Assembly (NCBI RefSeq): GCF_014205015.1
Contig: NZ_JACHMO010000001.1
Location: 7,688,001 to 7,752,000 of the forward strand
From: Saccharothrix ecbatanensis
GTDB lineage: Bacteria; Actinomycetota; Actinomycetes; Mycobacteriales; Pseudonocardiaceae
Direction of reading: 5' to 3'
DNA length: 64,000 nucleotides
The first letter of the stretch is position 1. Every line of letters starts with the position of its first letter. Positions 26,857-37,796 of this stretch are shown in pieces. Both the position numbers and the translations under genes were made by a program. The notes below the pieces were generated by a model. That model did not search any database. It saw only the letters and a list, made by a program, of their open reading frames with translations, and had not been told where the DNA came from.

Positions 26857-26862
26857 CTCCCG

Positions 26863-26896
26863 GGTCCGGGGGCGCTCGTCGTGGCGCCCCCGGACC
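26863..26896 (+). terminator. Terminator after the peptide transporter operon
   Basis: A 13-bp stem GGTCCGGGGGCGC (26863-26875) pairs with 26884-26896 around an 8-base loop. No T-run is seen. Confidence 0.75.
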
Positions 26897-26938
26897 GGGT
26901 GGTCGGACCCTGCGGGGTGGCCAGACCCTGCAGGGTGG

Positions 26939-27646
26939 TCAGACTCCGACGACCTGCGGGTAGAGCGCGCTCGGGTCGGCGGCGAGCGCGGCCTTGATGG
27001 CGACGACCAGCTCGTCCGCCAGCACCTCGATCCGGTCCGCCTCGACACCGTCCAGGGCGGCGCGGACGACGTCGGCGGGATCGTTCTTCGGCAGGTCGAC
27101 GCCCGCCGTCATGTCGGTGTCCGTCGGCCCCATGAGCAGGCCGGTGACCAGCGTGCCCTGGGCCGCGAGTTCCACCCGGACGCCGTTGGTGAGGCTCCAC
27201 TGCGCCGCCTTGGCCGCGCAGTACGCGGTGGCGCCGTCGTAGGACATCCACGACAGCGACGACAGCACGTTGAGGATCGCGCCTCCGCCGTTGGCGGCCA
27301 GCACCGGCGCGAACGCGCGGATCACGTCGAGCGTGCCGTAGAAGCTGGTGTCCATCTCCAGCCTGATGGCGGCCGGGTCGCCGGTGACGAGGTTCTGGCC
27401 GGTGATGATGCCCGCGTTGTTGACCAGCAGGGTGACGTCCGCGGCGGCGGTGGCCGCGGCCGAGACGGTGGCCGGGTCGGTGATGTCCAGCCGCAGCACC
27501 TCGACGCCCGGCAGGTCGACCAGTTCGGGGTTGCGCGCTGTCGCGTAGACCTTGGCCGCACCCCGTTCCAGCAGCTGCCGCGCGAAGTGCCGGCCGATGC
27601 CGCGGTTGGCCCCGGTGACCAGGGCGACCGAGTTTGCGATCTTCAT
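26939..27646 (-). CDS. Short-chain dehydrogenase/reductase
   Basis: The 235-residue protein has the classical SDR elements: cofactor motif VTGANRGIGRHFA (TGxxxGIG, residues 10-22), NNAGIITGQN, catalytic Ser in VLSSLSWMS and Tyr-Lys in TAYCAAKAA (YxxxK). The substrate is not evident. It is convergent with the peptide transporter operon and has no close partner. Confidence 0.9.
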   Translation of the reverse strand: MKIANSVALVTGANRGIGRHFARQLLERGAAKVYATARNPELVDLPGVEVLRLDITDPATVSAAATAAADVTLLVNNAGIITGQNLVTGDPAAIRLEMDTSFYGTLDVIRAFAPVLAANGGGAILNVLSSLSWMSYDGATAYCAAKAAQWSLTNGVRVELAAQGTLVTGLLMGPTDTDMTAGVDLPKNDPADVVRAALDGVEADRIEVLADELVVAIKAALAADPSALYPQVVGV

Positions 27647-27743
27647 GTCCGTGTTTCCCCCGGATGAGTTGGTGTGCCCAACCTAGCCGGCCGGTGATCA
27701 AGCGGCGCTGCCTTTCGGCGTGCACGCACTGCGCGCTTGTGCG

Positions 27744-27782
27744 CGTCGGGGGCGCCTCCCCCTTTTCGAGACGCCCCCGACG
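27744..27782 (-). terminator. Hairpin after the TIGR03086 gene
   Basis: CGTCGGGGGCG (27744-27754) pairs with 27772-27782 across a 17-base loop that contains CCCCCTTTTC. It lies 12 bp after the minus-strand gene. Confidence 0.6.
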
Positions 27783-27793
27783 CGGTCATCGGG

Positions 27794-28357
27794 TTACGCG
27801 GACCAGGTCGGCGAGCGGCCGAGCAGGCCCACCAACCGGTCCGTGATCGGCGCGTCCTCCGGCACGTCGACCGGCAGCGCGAACGCCGCTCCCGGTCCTC
27901 GAACGTCCGGCGTCATCGGATAGTGCCGCGCCATCCGGAAGGCGGCGGTGGCGAGTTCGGTGTCGAGCGTGCTGTCGACGCCGATCGCCCGGCAGAGGTC
28001 CCAGACGTGCACCAGGGTGTCCACGAAGTGCCCGGCCACCAGGGTCTTGCCGGAGCGGATGCCGTAGCCGGGGAATTCGGCTTCCCGCTCCAGCACGCCG
28101 TCGGCCCCGAAGGCCTCGGTGGCCGTGTCGGCCGCCACCCGGTAGGCGTCGACCATGTCCTCGCCGGCCGCCGGTTCGGGGGCCGTGCCGCGGACGGCCG
28201 CGGCGAACGCCAGCGTCCCCTCGACCTGGTGGCGCAGCAGTTCGTAGACGGTCCAGCCGGCGCACGGCGTCGGCAGGTCCAGGTGCGACTCCTCCAAGTC
28301 GGCCATCAGCTTCAGGTTCAGGTCGAGCGCCGAGCGGTTCAGGTCCAGGACGTCCAT
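27794..28357 (-). CDS. TIGR03086 / DinB-like maleylpyruvate isomerase N-domain protein
   Basis: The 187-residue product begins MDVLDLNRSALD and contains the family signature DLPTPCAGWTVYELLRHQVEG (His as a metal ligand), then VAGHFVDTLVHVWDLCRAIG with further His/Asp ligands. These four-helix metalloproteins are often mycothiol-dependent, but the substrate is unknown. The ATG at 28357 has GGGAGAA upstream. It diverges from a TetR gene and the palindrome between them is the likely shared operator. Confidence 0.85.
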   Translation of the reverse strand: MDVLDLNRSALDLNLKLMADLEESHLDLPTPCAGWTVYELLRHQVEGTLAFAAAVRGTAPEPAAGEDMVDAYRVAADTATEAFGADGVLEREAEFPGYGIRSGKTLVAGHFVDTLVHVWDLCRAIGVDSTLDTELATAAFRMARHYPMTPDVRGPGAAFALPVDVPEDAPITDRLVGLLGRSPTWSA

Positions 28358-28379
28358 GCGTGTTCTCCCACCCTCAAGC

Positions 28380-28397
28380 TGTACGAACGATCGTACA
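28380..28397. promoter_or_regulatory. TetR-type operator between divergent genes
   Basis: TGTACGA and TCGTACA form perfect 7-bp arms around ACGA. It lies 23 bp from the TIGR03086 start and 31 bp from the TetR start, so the repressor could control both. Confidence 0.75.
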
Positions 28398-28427
28398 ATT
28401 AGTTTGCCGGTGGTCAAGGGGGATAAC

Positions 28428-29048
28428 GTGGGCGGTGTGAAGGTCGACGGACGGGTGGAGCGCGGTGAGCAGACGCGCCGGCTGATCTTGCGGCGGGCCG
28501 CGGAGATCGCGTCGGTCGAGGGTCTGGAGGGCCTGTCGATCGGGCGGCTGGCGACCGAGCTGGAGGTCAGCAAGAGCGGCGTGTTCGCGCACTTCGGGTC
28601 GAAGGAGGAGCTGCAACTCGCGACCGTGCGCGCGGCGGCGGCGATCTTCGTGGCACAGGTCGTGGAGCCCGCGCTCACGCTGCCGCCGGGTCTGGCGCGG
28701 CTGGAGTCGCTGCTGGACGGCTGGTTGGCGTACTCGGAGAACCGGACGTTCCCGGGCGGGTGCTTCTTCTACGCCGTGCAGGCCGAGTTCGACGCGCGGC
28801 ACGGGCGGGTGCGTGACGCGATCGCCAAGTACGGGCGGCAGTGGACCGAGTACGTGCGCGAGACGATCGCGGCGATCCCCGAGGTGGCCGACCCGGACCA
28901 ACTGGCGTTCGAGCTGATCGCGTTCCTGGAGATGGCCAACGCCCAGTCCGTGCTGCACGACGACCCGAACGCCTACTCACGCGCACGGGCAGCCGTGCGG
29001 AAGGGGTTGGCTCAGGCGGGCACGGCGGCGTCCACGACCCGGCGCTGA
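28428..29048 (+). CDS. TetR family transcriptional regulator
   Basis: GTG 28428 is used because AAGGGGG lies 6 bp upstream. The 206-residue protein has an N-terminal TetR helix-turn-helix (LSIGRLATELEVSKSGVFAH followed by FGSKEELQ) at about residues 37-65, and a C-terminal ligand domain with NRTFPGGCFFYAVQAEF, typical of the TetR_C_13-like group. It probably represses itself and the neighbouring TIGR03086 gene. Its 3' end overlaps the convergent DedA gene by 37 bp. Confidence 0.9.
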   Translation: MGGVKVDGRVERGEQTRRLILRRAAEIASVEGLEGLSIGRLATELEVSKSGVFAHFGSKEELQLATVRAAAAIFVAQVVEPALTLPPGLARLESLLDGWLAYSENRTFPGGCFFYAVQAEFDARHGRVRDAIAKYGRQWTEYVRETIAAIPEVADPDQLAFELIAFLEMANAQSVLHDDPNAYSRARAAVRKGLAQAGTAASTTRR

Positions 29049-29572
29049 GCCGCTTTCACGGCCATCCCGATCGGCACGCTGATCAGCATGGCGACCCCGA
29101 CCGAGACCAGCGTGGCCACCAACGGGTCGCTGAAGATCCGGCCGCCGAAGAACCCCAGCGTGGCCGTGTAGGCGCTCCACAGCCCGGACCCGACCAACGC
29201 GATGGGCACGAACCGCCGGAACGGCCACCGCAACGCCCCGGCCAGCACCGCCCCCACCAGCCCGCCACCCGGCACGAACCGCACCGCCACCAGGATCGAC
29301 TCACCGCGGGTGGCGAGCCGTGACGCCGTCCACTGCACCACGGCGCGCGGCCCCGGACGCTGGCCGAACCTCGTCAACGCCCGCATCCCGGCCGTGCGCC
29401 CGACCCCGAAGTTGACCAGGTCGGACAGCGCGCAGCCGAGCGTCGCCACCAGGATCACGGCGGGCAGCGGCAGGTCGCCGGACGCGGCGAGCACGCCACA
29501 ACCGATCAGCACGGCCTCCGTGGGCGCCAACGGCACCACGGCGACGAGGAACAGCACGGCGAGCGCGGTCAT
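29012..29572 (-). CDS. DedA/SNARE-associated (VTT domain) membrane protein
   Basis: The 186-residue integral membrane protein has about five hydrophobic segments and the VTT pattern: LGCALSDLVNFGVGRTAG, then RFVPGGGLVGAVLAGALRWPFRRF with the conserved Arg and Gly residues. DedA proteins are linked to membrane lipid and proton-motive-force homeostasis, with undecaprenyl phosphate flipping shown for some members. The overlap with the tetR 3' end is antisense, so transcription of one may affect the other. Confidence 0.85.
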   Translation of the reverse strand: MTALAVLFLVAVVPLAPTEAVLIGCGVLAASGDLPLPAVILVATLGCALSDLVNFGVGRTAGMRALTRFGQRPGPRAVVQWTASRLATRGESILVAVRFVPGGGLVGAVLAGALRWPFRRFVPIALVGSGLWSAYTATLGFFGGRIFSDPLVATLVSVGVAMLISVPIGMAVKAAQRRVVDAAVPA

Positions 29573-29736
29573 GATCGGGGAAACGATACGGGGCGGCGGA
29601 TCGTCTCCAACCTGTCGGTGTCTTCAGCAACACATCGCGTGCTGTTCACAAACAGGCAGGTAGGAGCGCGAAAGTCTTGCGCGTCGCCGTGGACGCCTGA
29701 GAGTCCCCACGCGACTGATCAGGTGCGCTGGCGGGC

Positions 29737-29770
29737 CGCCTCGCCGTCCGACCACGCGAACGGCGAGGCG
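29737..29770 (-). terminator. Terminator of leuA
   Basis: CGCCTCGCCGT (29737-29747) pairs perfectly with 29760-29770 around a 12-base loop and lies 13 bp beyond the leuA stop. The remaining 29573-29736 gap holds no gene that I can see. Confidence 0.7.
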
Positions 29771-29782
29771 ACCCGGCAAGCC

Positions 29783-31648
<1,866 letters not shown>

Positions 31649-31655
<7 letters not shown>

Positions 31656-31690
31656 CCGTCACGGCGGCGAAGCAGGAGCGCACGTGCCAT
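31649..31690 (-). CDS. leuL: Leucine leader peptide of leuA
   Basis: The 13-codon frame encodes MARALLLRRRDGV, with three successive leucine codons (CTC, CTG, CTT) followed by arginines. It ends 75 bp before leuA. Short leucine-rich leaders before leuA are known in actinobacteria and sense charged tRNA-Leu. The leucine codons are complementary to the leuA ribosome site. No strong ribosome site precedes the ATG; the peptide may be read from a leaderless transcript. Confidence 0.75.
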
Positions 31691-31797
31691 GCCGCACAGG
31701 TTAACCGGTTTTCGGGACGGGGTGGAACAGCGCGCCCAGATGGTGGAACTTCACCCGATCGAGTTTCACTCGTTCGTGGGGTGGGCACCTTCTTGAC

Positions 31798-32097
31798 ATG
31801 TCCAGATGGCGAACTTCTACGGCCAGCGGGAGCTACACCGCTGCCCGAGTGATCCGCGGCGTCGGCGCGGTGTTCGCGCTCATCGAGGTGCTCTACATCC
31901 TCATGATCCTCTTCGGGGCGAATCCGGCCAACGCGTTCTTCCTGTTCATCCAGCAGCTCGCCGTGCCGCTGGCGTTGTTCTTCCCGGGCCTGTTCCAGTT
32001 GGGCAACGCGAACCTCGACCTGATCGTCAACTACGGCCTGGCGGCCGTCTTCTGGGTCGTCGTGGCCAGTCTCCTGGCACGCGTCGTAGCCCGCTAG
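31798..32097 (+). CDS. Small integral membrane protein, unknown
   Basis: The 99-residue protein has a short basic/Ser N-terminus, then three hydrophobic segments (VIRGVGAVFALIEVLYILMI, FFLFIQQLAVPLALFFPGLF and LIVNYGLAAVFWVVVASLLA). This pattern is common in actinobacterial membrane proteins of unknown role. The ATG at 31798 is used; no strong ribosome site is seen. It diverges from leuA. Confidence 0.75.
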   Translation: MSRWRTSTASGSYTAARVIRGVGAVFALIEVLYILMILFGANPANAFFLFIQQLAVPLALFFPGLFQLGNANLDLIVNYGLAAVFWVVVASLLARVVAR

Positions 32098-32100
32098 CCC

Positions 32101-32146
32101 GTGAGTCCTACGTTCAGGACTCACGGGACGTGAACGTAGGACTCAC
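32101..32146. terminator. Bidirectional hairpin containing a stop codon
   Basis: A 16-bp perfect inverted repeat GTGAGTCCTACGTTCA (32101-32116) and 32131-32146 flanks a 14-base loop that holds one more GGACTCACGGG. The stop codon of the convergent nitroreductase (32143-32145) lies in the right arm. Confidence 0.8.
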
Positions 32147-32715
32147 GGGTTGGGGAAGGCCGGGTTGCCCCAGTGACCTGCGAAGACCGTCTCGGTCAGG
32201 GGTTTGCGGACGCGGGGGCGTCGTTCGCGGTCACGCAGGTCCTCGGGCAGCTCTTCCGCGTCACCGAGCACCCCGACCGCGATCACGACCACCGGCCGCA
32301 CGTGGTCCGGCAGCCCGAACGCCTCGCGCACCGCGTCCGGCGTGAACCCGCCAATCTGGTGCGTGACCAGGCCCAGTTCCACGGCCTGCAACACCAGGTT
32401 CTGCACCGCCAGGCCCAGCCCGAACTCGGTGTTCGGCATCGGCCCGCGCTCGTCCGACTCGGCCACCGCGCCCACCAGCAGCACCGACGCCCGCCCGGCC
32501 CACGACTGGTTACCGGGCCGCAGCGCCGCGAAGATTCGCTCGAACGTGTCATCGCCGCGGTACCCGACCAGGAACCGGGCGGGCTGCGTGTTGCCGTGCG
32601 ACGCCGCCCACCGGGCCGCCTCCAGCAGCACGCGCATGGTCGAAGTCGGCACCTCCGCGGCGCCGTCGAACGCACGCGGGCTCCAGCGCTGCGAGATCAA
32701 CGGGTTGACGTCCAT
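32143..32715 (-). CDS. Nitroreductase family protein
   Basis: The 190-residue protein begins with LISQRWSPRAFDG (FMN-binding Arg-Ser-x-Arg-like pattern), contains WAASHGNTQPARFLVG and TEFGLGLAVQNLVLQAVELG (dimer helices) and ends with the short actinobacterial tail. It should bind FMN and reduce quinone or nitro compounds with NAD(P)H. Its ATG shares a base with the stop of the upstream glycosyltransferase gene, so the two are probably co-transcribed. Activity and partner are inferred. Confidence 0.88.
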   Translation of the reverse strand: MDVNPLISQRWSPRAFDGAAEVPTSTMRVLLEAARWAASHGNTQPARFLVGYRGDDTFERIFAALRPGNQSWAGRASVLLVGAVAESDERGPMPNTEFGLGLAVQNLVLQAVELGLVTHQIGGFTPDAVREAFGLPDHVRPVVVIAVGVLGDAEELPEDLRDRERRPRVRKPLTETVFAGHWGNPAFPNP

Positions 32716-33938
32716 CAGATCGCGAACTGCCAGGCCGTGATGGCGTAGGCGCCGAACCACGCGCTGAACACCGACAACCCCACCAGCACCGCCGCCACCG
32801 TGCTCGTCCGCCGCCGCGCCAGCGCCAGCGCCACCGGCACGAGCAGCGTGAACGCCGGCAGCAGCAGCCGTGCCTTCGAGTTCATCAGCCCGTTCGACCC
32901 GAGGTCCATCGCCAGCACGCCCGTGCCGTAGACGATCAGCGGCCACTCCAGCTCGCGCCGGACGCTCAGCACCACCAACGCCAGCGCCACCACCAGCAGC
33001 CACACCGTCGTCAGCTCCAGCACCGACCGCGGCTCACCCAGGATGAGCAGCGCGAACTTCCACGTCGCCGCGCCGCCGTCGAACCGGGAGTCCCACCCGC
33101 CCTGCTGCACGGCGAACCAGCCGTCCCACCGCCCGGTCCGCACCGCGACGTACGCCAGGTACCCGGCCAGCCCGAGCGGCGCGATGAGCGCGCCCGCCCA
33201 CGGGCGCCACCCGTCCCGCCTCTGCCACGCCGCCAACGCCGCCGCCGCGCACACCGCCACGATCAACGCCGCCGCCGTCGGCCGCACCAACCCCGCCGCC
33301 GCGCAGCACACGCCGGCCAACACCCACCGCCGCTCGACCACACCCACGAGCGACCACACGGCGAGAGCGCAGAACGTCGCCTCGGAGTACGTCATCGACA
33401 GCACCACCGCCATCGGCGACGCCGCGAACAGCACCACCAGGACCAACCCGGCCCGCCGCGACCCGCCCAGCACCCGTGAGCCGAGCCGGGCCAGCCCGTA
33501 GGCGCAGAACACGCCGCTGACCAGGCTCACCGCGAACGCCGCGCCGATCGTCGGCACGCCCGGCAGCCCGTCCACCCACCGCACCAGCGTCGGGTAGCCG
33601 GGGAAGAACGCCAGCGGCGTCTCGGGCGACCGCCGGCCGAACGCGTCGACCAGGCCGTCCGGCACGTCCGCGTAACCGCCCTCGGCGATGCCCAGGAACC
33701 AGTGCCCGTCCCACGACGTGAGCGCGGCGGTGACGTCCTTGTCCCACCGGGCCGCCATCAGCTGGAGCACGAGCAGCCCCAGTTCGCGCACCACGAGGTA
33801 GAGGACGGCGGGCGCGAGCGCGATCGTGACCCGGTGCCTGGCGAAGCGCGCCAGCCGGCCACGCGCGCCCGGCGCGTCCTCGGTGTGCGCGTGAACGGCC
33901 TCAAGGGTGGACACAAGGATGAGAGTAGTGGGGGTCAC
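32715..33938 (-). CDS. PIG-V-like integral membrane mannosyltransferase
   Basis: The product has about ten membrane helices and the acidic WDGHWFLGIAEGGYAD motif in an early extracytoplasmic loop, then LAFFPGYPTLVRWV. That order fits the PIG-V/GT-C glycosyltransferase class, which uses polyprenyl-phosphate sugars at the outer face of the membrane. The start is uncertain: GTG 33938 gives 407 residues, GTG 33914 a shorter N-terminus, and the frame extends further upstream without signals. It diverges from lysC by 76 bp. The acceptor sugar or lipid is unknown. Confidence 0.78.
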   Translation of the reverse strand: MTPTTLILVSTLEAVHAHTEDAPGARGRLARFARHRVTIALAPAVLYLVVRELGLLVLQLMAARWDKDVTAALTSWDGHWFLGIAEGGYADVPDGLVDAFGRRSPETPLAFFPGYPTLVRWVDGLPGVPTIGAAFAVSLVSGVFCAYGLARLGSRVLGGSRRAGLVLVVLFAASPMAVVLSMTYSEATFCALAVWSLVGVVERRWVLAGVCCAAAGLVRPTAAALIVAVCAAAALAAWQRRDGWRPWAGALIAPLGLAGYLAYVAVRTGRWDGWFAVQQGGWDSRFDGGAATWKFALLILGEPRSVLELTTVWLLVVALALVVLSVRRELEWPLIVYGTGVLAMDLGSNGLMNSKARLLLPAFTLLVPVALALARRRTSTVAAVLVGLSVFSAWFGAYAITAWQFAI

Positions 33939-34014
33939 GGCGACCGCTGTCCACTCCTTGGGCCAGGTACCCTGCCGTTGAGCTGGGGTCGAAGCACCTG
34001 GGAGGAGTGGGTCT

Positions 34015-35280
34015 GTGGCGCTCGTCGTCCAGAAGTACGGCGGTTCCTCGGTCGGGAGCGCCGAGCGGATCAAACGGGTGGCCGAGCGCATCGTCGCGAC
34101 CCGCAAAGCGGGCAACGACGTCGTCGTCGCCGTCTCCGCGATGGGCGACACGACCGACGAGCTGCTCGATCTCGCTCGTCAGGTGTCCCCGGTGCCGCCC
34201 GCCCGTGAGATGGACATGCTGCTCACGTCCGGCGAGCGCATCTCCATGTCGCTGCTGGCGATGGCGATCAGCTCGCTGGGCGCCGAGGCGCGCTCGTACA
34301 CCGGCTCGCAGGCCGGCGTGATCACCACGTCCGTGCACGGCAAGGCGCGCATCATCGACGTGACGCCCAGCCGCATCCAGGACGCGCTGTCCGAGGGCGC
34401 CATCGCGATCGTCGCGGGGTTCCAGGGCGTCAGCCAGGACAGCAAGGAGATCACCACGCTCGGCCGCGGCGGCACCGACACCACCGCGGTGGCGTTGGCG
34501 GCCGCGCTGAAGGCCGACGTCTGCGAGATCTACACCGATGTGGACGGCGTGTTCAGCGCCGATCCGCGCATCGTGCCGAACGCCAAGCGGCTGGCGACCA
34601 TCACCTACGAGGAGATGCTCGAAATGGCGGCGTGCGGGGCCAAGGTGCTCATGCTGCGCTGCGTCGAGTACGCCCGCCGGTACGGCGTTCCGGTGCACGT
34701 CCGATCTTCGTTCAGCAACAAGCCCGGGACCATCGTGTCCGGGTCAGTGGAGGACCTTACCGTGGAACAGGCGATGATCACCGGCGTCGCGCACGACCGG
34801 TCCGAGGCCAAGGTGACCGTGACCGCGGTGCCCGACCTGCCCGGCATGGCGGCGCGCATCTTCCGCGTGGTGGCCGAGGCGGAACTCGACATCGACATGG
34901 TCGTGCAGAACGTCTCGCAGGCCGTGTCCGGCCGCACCGACGTGACGTTCACCCTGCCGAAGGACGACGGGCCGCGCGCCGTGGCGGCGTTGGAGAAGGC
35001 GCGCGGGGAGATCGGTTTCGACCAGGTGCTCTACGACGACCACGTGGGCAAGGTGTCGTTGGTCGGCGCGGGCATGCGTTCGCACCCCGGTGTGATCGCG
35101 CAGTTCTGCGAGGCGCTCGCGTCGGCGGGCGTCAACATCGAGATCATCTCCACGTCGGAGATCCGGATCTCGGTCGTCTGCCGCGACACGCAGCTGGACG
35201 ACGCCGTGCGGGCACTGCACGACGCGTTCGAGCTGGGCGGCGACGAAGCGGCTGTTGTGTACGCGGGGAGTGGACGATGA
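34015..35280 (+). CDS. lysC: Aspartokinase
   Basis: The 421-residue enzyme phosphorylates aspartate, the first step towards lysine, threonine, methionine and diaminopimelate. The kinase domain has [38 protein letters not shown] and [11 protein letters not shown], and the C-terminal 160 residues are two ACT domains ([16 protein letters not shown] and [18 protein letters not shown]) that bind lysine or threonine. The length equals that of Corynebacterium glutamicum LysC. An internal start at 34762 would give the beta subunit. GTG 34015 is used. It overlaps asd by 4 bp. Confidence 0.96.
   Translation: MALVVQKYGGSSVGSAERIKRVAERIVATRKAGNDVVVAVSAMGDTTDELLDLARQVSPVPPAREMDMLLTSGERISMSLLAMAISSLGAEARSYTGSQAGVITTSVHGKARIIDVTPSRIQDALSEGAIAIVAGFQGVSQDSKEITTLGRGGTDTTAVALAAALKADVCEIYTDVDGVFSADPRIVPNAKRLATITYEEMLEMAACGAKVLMLRCVEYARRYGVPVHVRSSFSNKPGTIVSGSVEDLTVEQAMITGVAHDRSEAKVTVTAVPDLPGMAARIFRVVAEAELDIDMVVQNVSQAVSGRTDVTFTLPKDDGPRAVAALEKARGEIGFDQVLYDDHVGKVSLVGAGMRSHPGVIAQFCEALASAGVNIEIISTSEIRISVVCRDTQLDDAVRALHDAFELGGDEAAVVYAGSGR
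34762..35280 (+). CDS. lysC: Internal in-frame beta subunit of aspartokinase
   Basis: GTG 34762, preceded by GGAGG 8 bp upstream, opens [20 protein letters not shown] and gives exactly 172 residues, the size of the known C. glutamicum beta subunit, which starts MEEAVLTGVATDKSEAK. It consists of the ACT domains alone and should associate with the full-length alpha chain in an alpha2beta2 enzyme. Confidence 0.8.
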   Translation: MEQAMITGVAHDRSEAKVTVTAVPDLPGMAARIFRVVAEAELDIDMVVQNVSQAVSGRTDVTFTLPKDDGPRAVAALEKARGEIGFDQVLYDDHVGKVSLVGAGMRSHPGVIAQFCEALASAGVNIEIISTSEIRISVVCRDTQLDDAVRALHDAFELGGDEAAVVYAGSGR

Positions 35281-36341
35281 GCGGACCGGTCCTGGCTCTT
35301 GTGGGAGCTACGGGTGCCGTGGGCACCGTCATGATCGACATCATGAACGGCCGCGAGTCCGTGCCGTGGGGCGAGATCCGGCTGATCGCGTCACCGCGCT
35401 CGGCGGGCAAGAAGATCACCGTGCGCGGCGAAGAGCTGACCGTGATCGCCCTGTCGCCCGAGGCGTTCGACGGCGTGGACGTGGCGATGTTCGACGTGCC
35501 GGACGAGGTGTCGGCCGAGTGGGCGCCCATCGCCGCCGCGCGCGGTGCGGTCGCCGTGGACAACTCGGGCGCGTTCCGGATGGACCCCGACGTGCCGCTG
35601 GTGGTGCCCGAGGTGAACGCGGACCAGATCTCCGTGCGGCCCAAGGGGATCATCGCCAACCCGAACTGCACGACGCTGTCGATGATGGCCGCTCTCGGCG
35701 CGCTGCACCGGGAGTTCGAGCTGCGCGAGCTGGTCGTGGCGTCCTACCAGGCGGCGTCCGGCGGCGGGCAGGCGGCGATCGACCGGCTGTACGCGGAGAT
35801 CTCGGCGTTGGCGGGCAAGGACGTCGGCGTGCGCGCGGGCGACGTGCGGGAGACGTTGGAGGCCGCCGGTCTGCCGGTGTCCGACTCGCCGTTCCCCGCG
35901 CCGTTGGCGCTGAACGTGGTGCCGTGGGCCGGTTCCCTCAAGGACGACGGGTGGACCAGCGAAGAGCTGAAGGTCCGCAACGAGTCCCGCAAGATCCTGG
36001 GCATCCCGGAGCTGAAGGTGTCCGCGACGTGCGTGCGCGTGCCCGTGGTGACGACGCACTCGCTGGCGGTGCACGCGACGTTCGCCCGTGAGGTGACGGT
36101 CGAGCAGGCGCACAAGCTGTTCGAGGAGCAGCCGTCGCTGGTGCTGGTGGACGACCCGGCGGCGCTGAAGTTCCCGACGCCGGCGGACGTCGTCGGCGGC
36201 GACCCGACCTACGTCGGCCGGGTGCGGCAGGCGCTGGACTTCCCGAACACGCTCGACTTCTTCGTGTGCGGCGACAACCTGCGCAAGGGCGCGGCGCTGA
36301 ACACCTACGAGATCGCCGAGGAGCTCGTCACCCGCCTGTAA
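35277..36341 (+). CDS. asd: Aspartate-semialdehyde dehydrogenase
   Basis: The 354-residue enzyme reduces aspartyl phosphate with NADPH to the semialdehyde. It has [15 protein letters not shown] (cofactor), [14 protein letters not shown] with the catalytic Cys near residue 131, and [15 protein letters not shown]. Asp phosphate binding and the His pair further downstream are as in the family. The ATG at 35277 overlaps the lysC stop. lysC-asd is the standard actinobacterial order. Confidence 0.96.
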   Translation: MSGPVLALVGATGAVGTVMIDIMNGRESVPWGEIRLIASPRSAGKKITVRGEELTVIALSPEAFDGVDVAMFDVPDEVSAEWAPIAAARGAVAVDNSGAFRMDPDVPLVVPEVNADQISVRPKGIIANPNCTTLSMMAALGALHREFELRELVVASYQAASGGGQAAIDRLYAEISALAGKDVGVRAGDVRETLEAAGLPVSDSPFPAPLALNVVPWAGSLKDDGWTSEELKVRNESRKILGIPELKVSATCVRVPVVTTHSLAVHATFAREVTVEQAHKLFEEQPSLVLVDDPAALKFPTPADVVGGDPTYVGRVRQALDFPNTLDFFVCGDNLRKGAALNTYEIAEELVTRL

Positions 36342-36368
36342 GTGGCGGTGCCTGTAGGTTTTCGGCCT

Positions 36369-37796
36369 ATGGCGGAGGTAGTGCTCGCGATCGACCTGGG
36401 GACGACGTCGACCAAGGTCATCGCGGTGGACCGGAACGCGGGCGTGGTGGCATCGGCGGAGCACGGCTACCCGATGCGCACCACGCCCTCCGGTGAGGCG
36501 ACCCACGACCCGGCAGAGGTGTGGGGTGCGGCCCTTCAGGCGTTGCGCGAGGTCGCCGCTCAAGGGCTCGACGTGCGGGCGTTGTCGCTGACCGGCGCGA
36601 TGCACACGTTGGTGGGGCTGGACTCGTCGGGCACGCCCGTCACTCCCTCGCTGTCGTGGGCGGACAACCGTGCGCTGGAGCAGACAGCCCGGCTGCGCGG
36701 CACCGCCGACGGCATCGCGCTGCACCGCGCCACCGGCACCCCGATCCACACCATGTCGCCGTTGGTGAAGCTGGCGTGGTTCCGCGACCAGGGGTTTTCC
36801 GCTTCACGGTGGTGCGGCCTGAAGGACTTCGTGGCCTGGAAGCTCACTGGAGTCCTGGCGACCGAGCACTCGTCCGCGTCGGCGACCGGGCTGATGGACC
36901 TCGTGTCGCTGGACTGGCACCCGGACGCGTTGGCGTTCGCGGGCGTGCGCGCCGAGCAGCTGCCGTCCCTGCACGCGCCGGTGGACGCCCTGCCGTTGAC
37001 CTTGGACGTCCCCGGCCTGCCCGCCGGCCTGCCGGTCGTGCTGGGCGGCGGTGACGGGCCGATGGCGAACCTCGGCGTCGGCGCGGTCGTGCCGGGTGTG
37101 GCGGCGGTGTCGTTGGGGACGAGCGGCGCGCTGCGGGTGGTGCGTTCGGAGCCCGCCGTGGACGAGCACGGGCGGGTGTTCTGCTACGCCATCGCCGAAG
37201 GGCTGTGGGTGATCGGCGGGGCCGTCAGCAACGGCGGTGTGGTGGCGAAGTGGGCGGCCGAGACGTTCGGCGTCGACATCGGCGAGTTGCTGGACGAGGC
37301 CGCCACGGTGCCGGTCGGCGCGGCCGGTGTGACCGCGTTGCCGTACCTGCTGGGCGAGCGCGCGCCGTGGTGGGACGCGGACGCGACGTCGGCGTTGATC
37401 GGGCTGCGGCGCGAGCACGGGCGGGCCGAGATCACCCGGGCGCTGGTCGAGGGTGTGTCGCAGCAGTTGGCGCTGGTGCTGGACGCGGTGCGTTCGGTGG
37501 CGGACGTGCACGCGGTGCGCGTGACCGGTGGCGCGTTCCGGAGCGACCTGTGGGCGACCGTGTTGGCGTCCGCGCTGGGCCTCGACCTGGAACTGGCCGA
37601 CGACAGCGAGGGCTCGGGCGTCGGCGCGGCCCTGGTCGGCTGGCGCTCACTCGGCGAGATCCCGTCCCTGACCGTCGCCGCCGACTTGATCAAACCGGTG
37701 AAGACCGTCGCCCCGGACCCGGACGCGGTCCGCCACTACGCCCGCGCCCGCCCCGCCATCGACCGCCTCTACCAGGCCCTACGCGACCTCGACTGA
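36369..37796 (+). CDS. FGGY-family carbohydrate kinase, probable gluconokinase
   Basis: The 475-residue protein opens with AIDLGTTSTKVIAVD (ATPase phosphate loop 1), has LTGAMHTLVGLDSSG and LSWADNRALE near the sugar site, SAGSGG-like VSLGTSGALRVV and the C-terminal TGGAFRSDLWATVLA adenosine loop. Among FGGY kinases, the SxSWADxRA segment and GDGPMANLG suggest gluconokinase (GntK) rather than xylulokinase or glycerol kinase; this is inference. The gene has no ribosome site and starts 27 bp after asd, so it may be leaderless. It is convergent with the MFS gene and the two overlap by 18 bp. Confidence 0.86.
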   Translation: MAEVVLAIDLGTTSTKVIAVDRNAGVVASAEHGYPMRTTPSGEATHDPAEVWGAALQALREVAAQGLDVRALSLTGAMHTLVGLDSSGTPVTPSLSWADNRALEQTARLRGTADGIALHRATGTPIHTMSPLVKLAWFRDQGFSASRWCGLKDFVAWKLTGVLATEHSSASATGLMDLVSLDWHPDALAFAGVRAEQLPSLHAPVDALPLTLDVPGLPAGLPVVLGGGDGPMANLGVGAVVPGVAAVSLGTSGALRVVRSEPAVDEHGRVFCYAIAEGLWVIGGAVSNGGVVAKWAAETFGVDIGELLDEAATVPVGAAGVTALPYLLGERAPWWDADATSALIGLRREHGRAEITRALVEGVSQQLALVLDAVRSVADVHAVRVTGGAFRSDLWATVLASALGLDLELADDSEGSGVGAALVGWRSLGEIPSLTVAADLIKPVKTVAPDPDAVRHYARARPAIDRLYQALRDLD

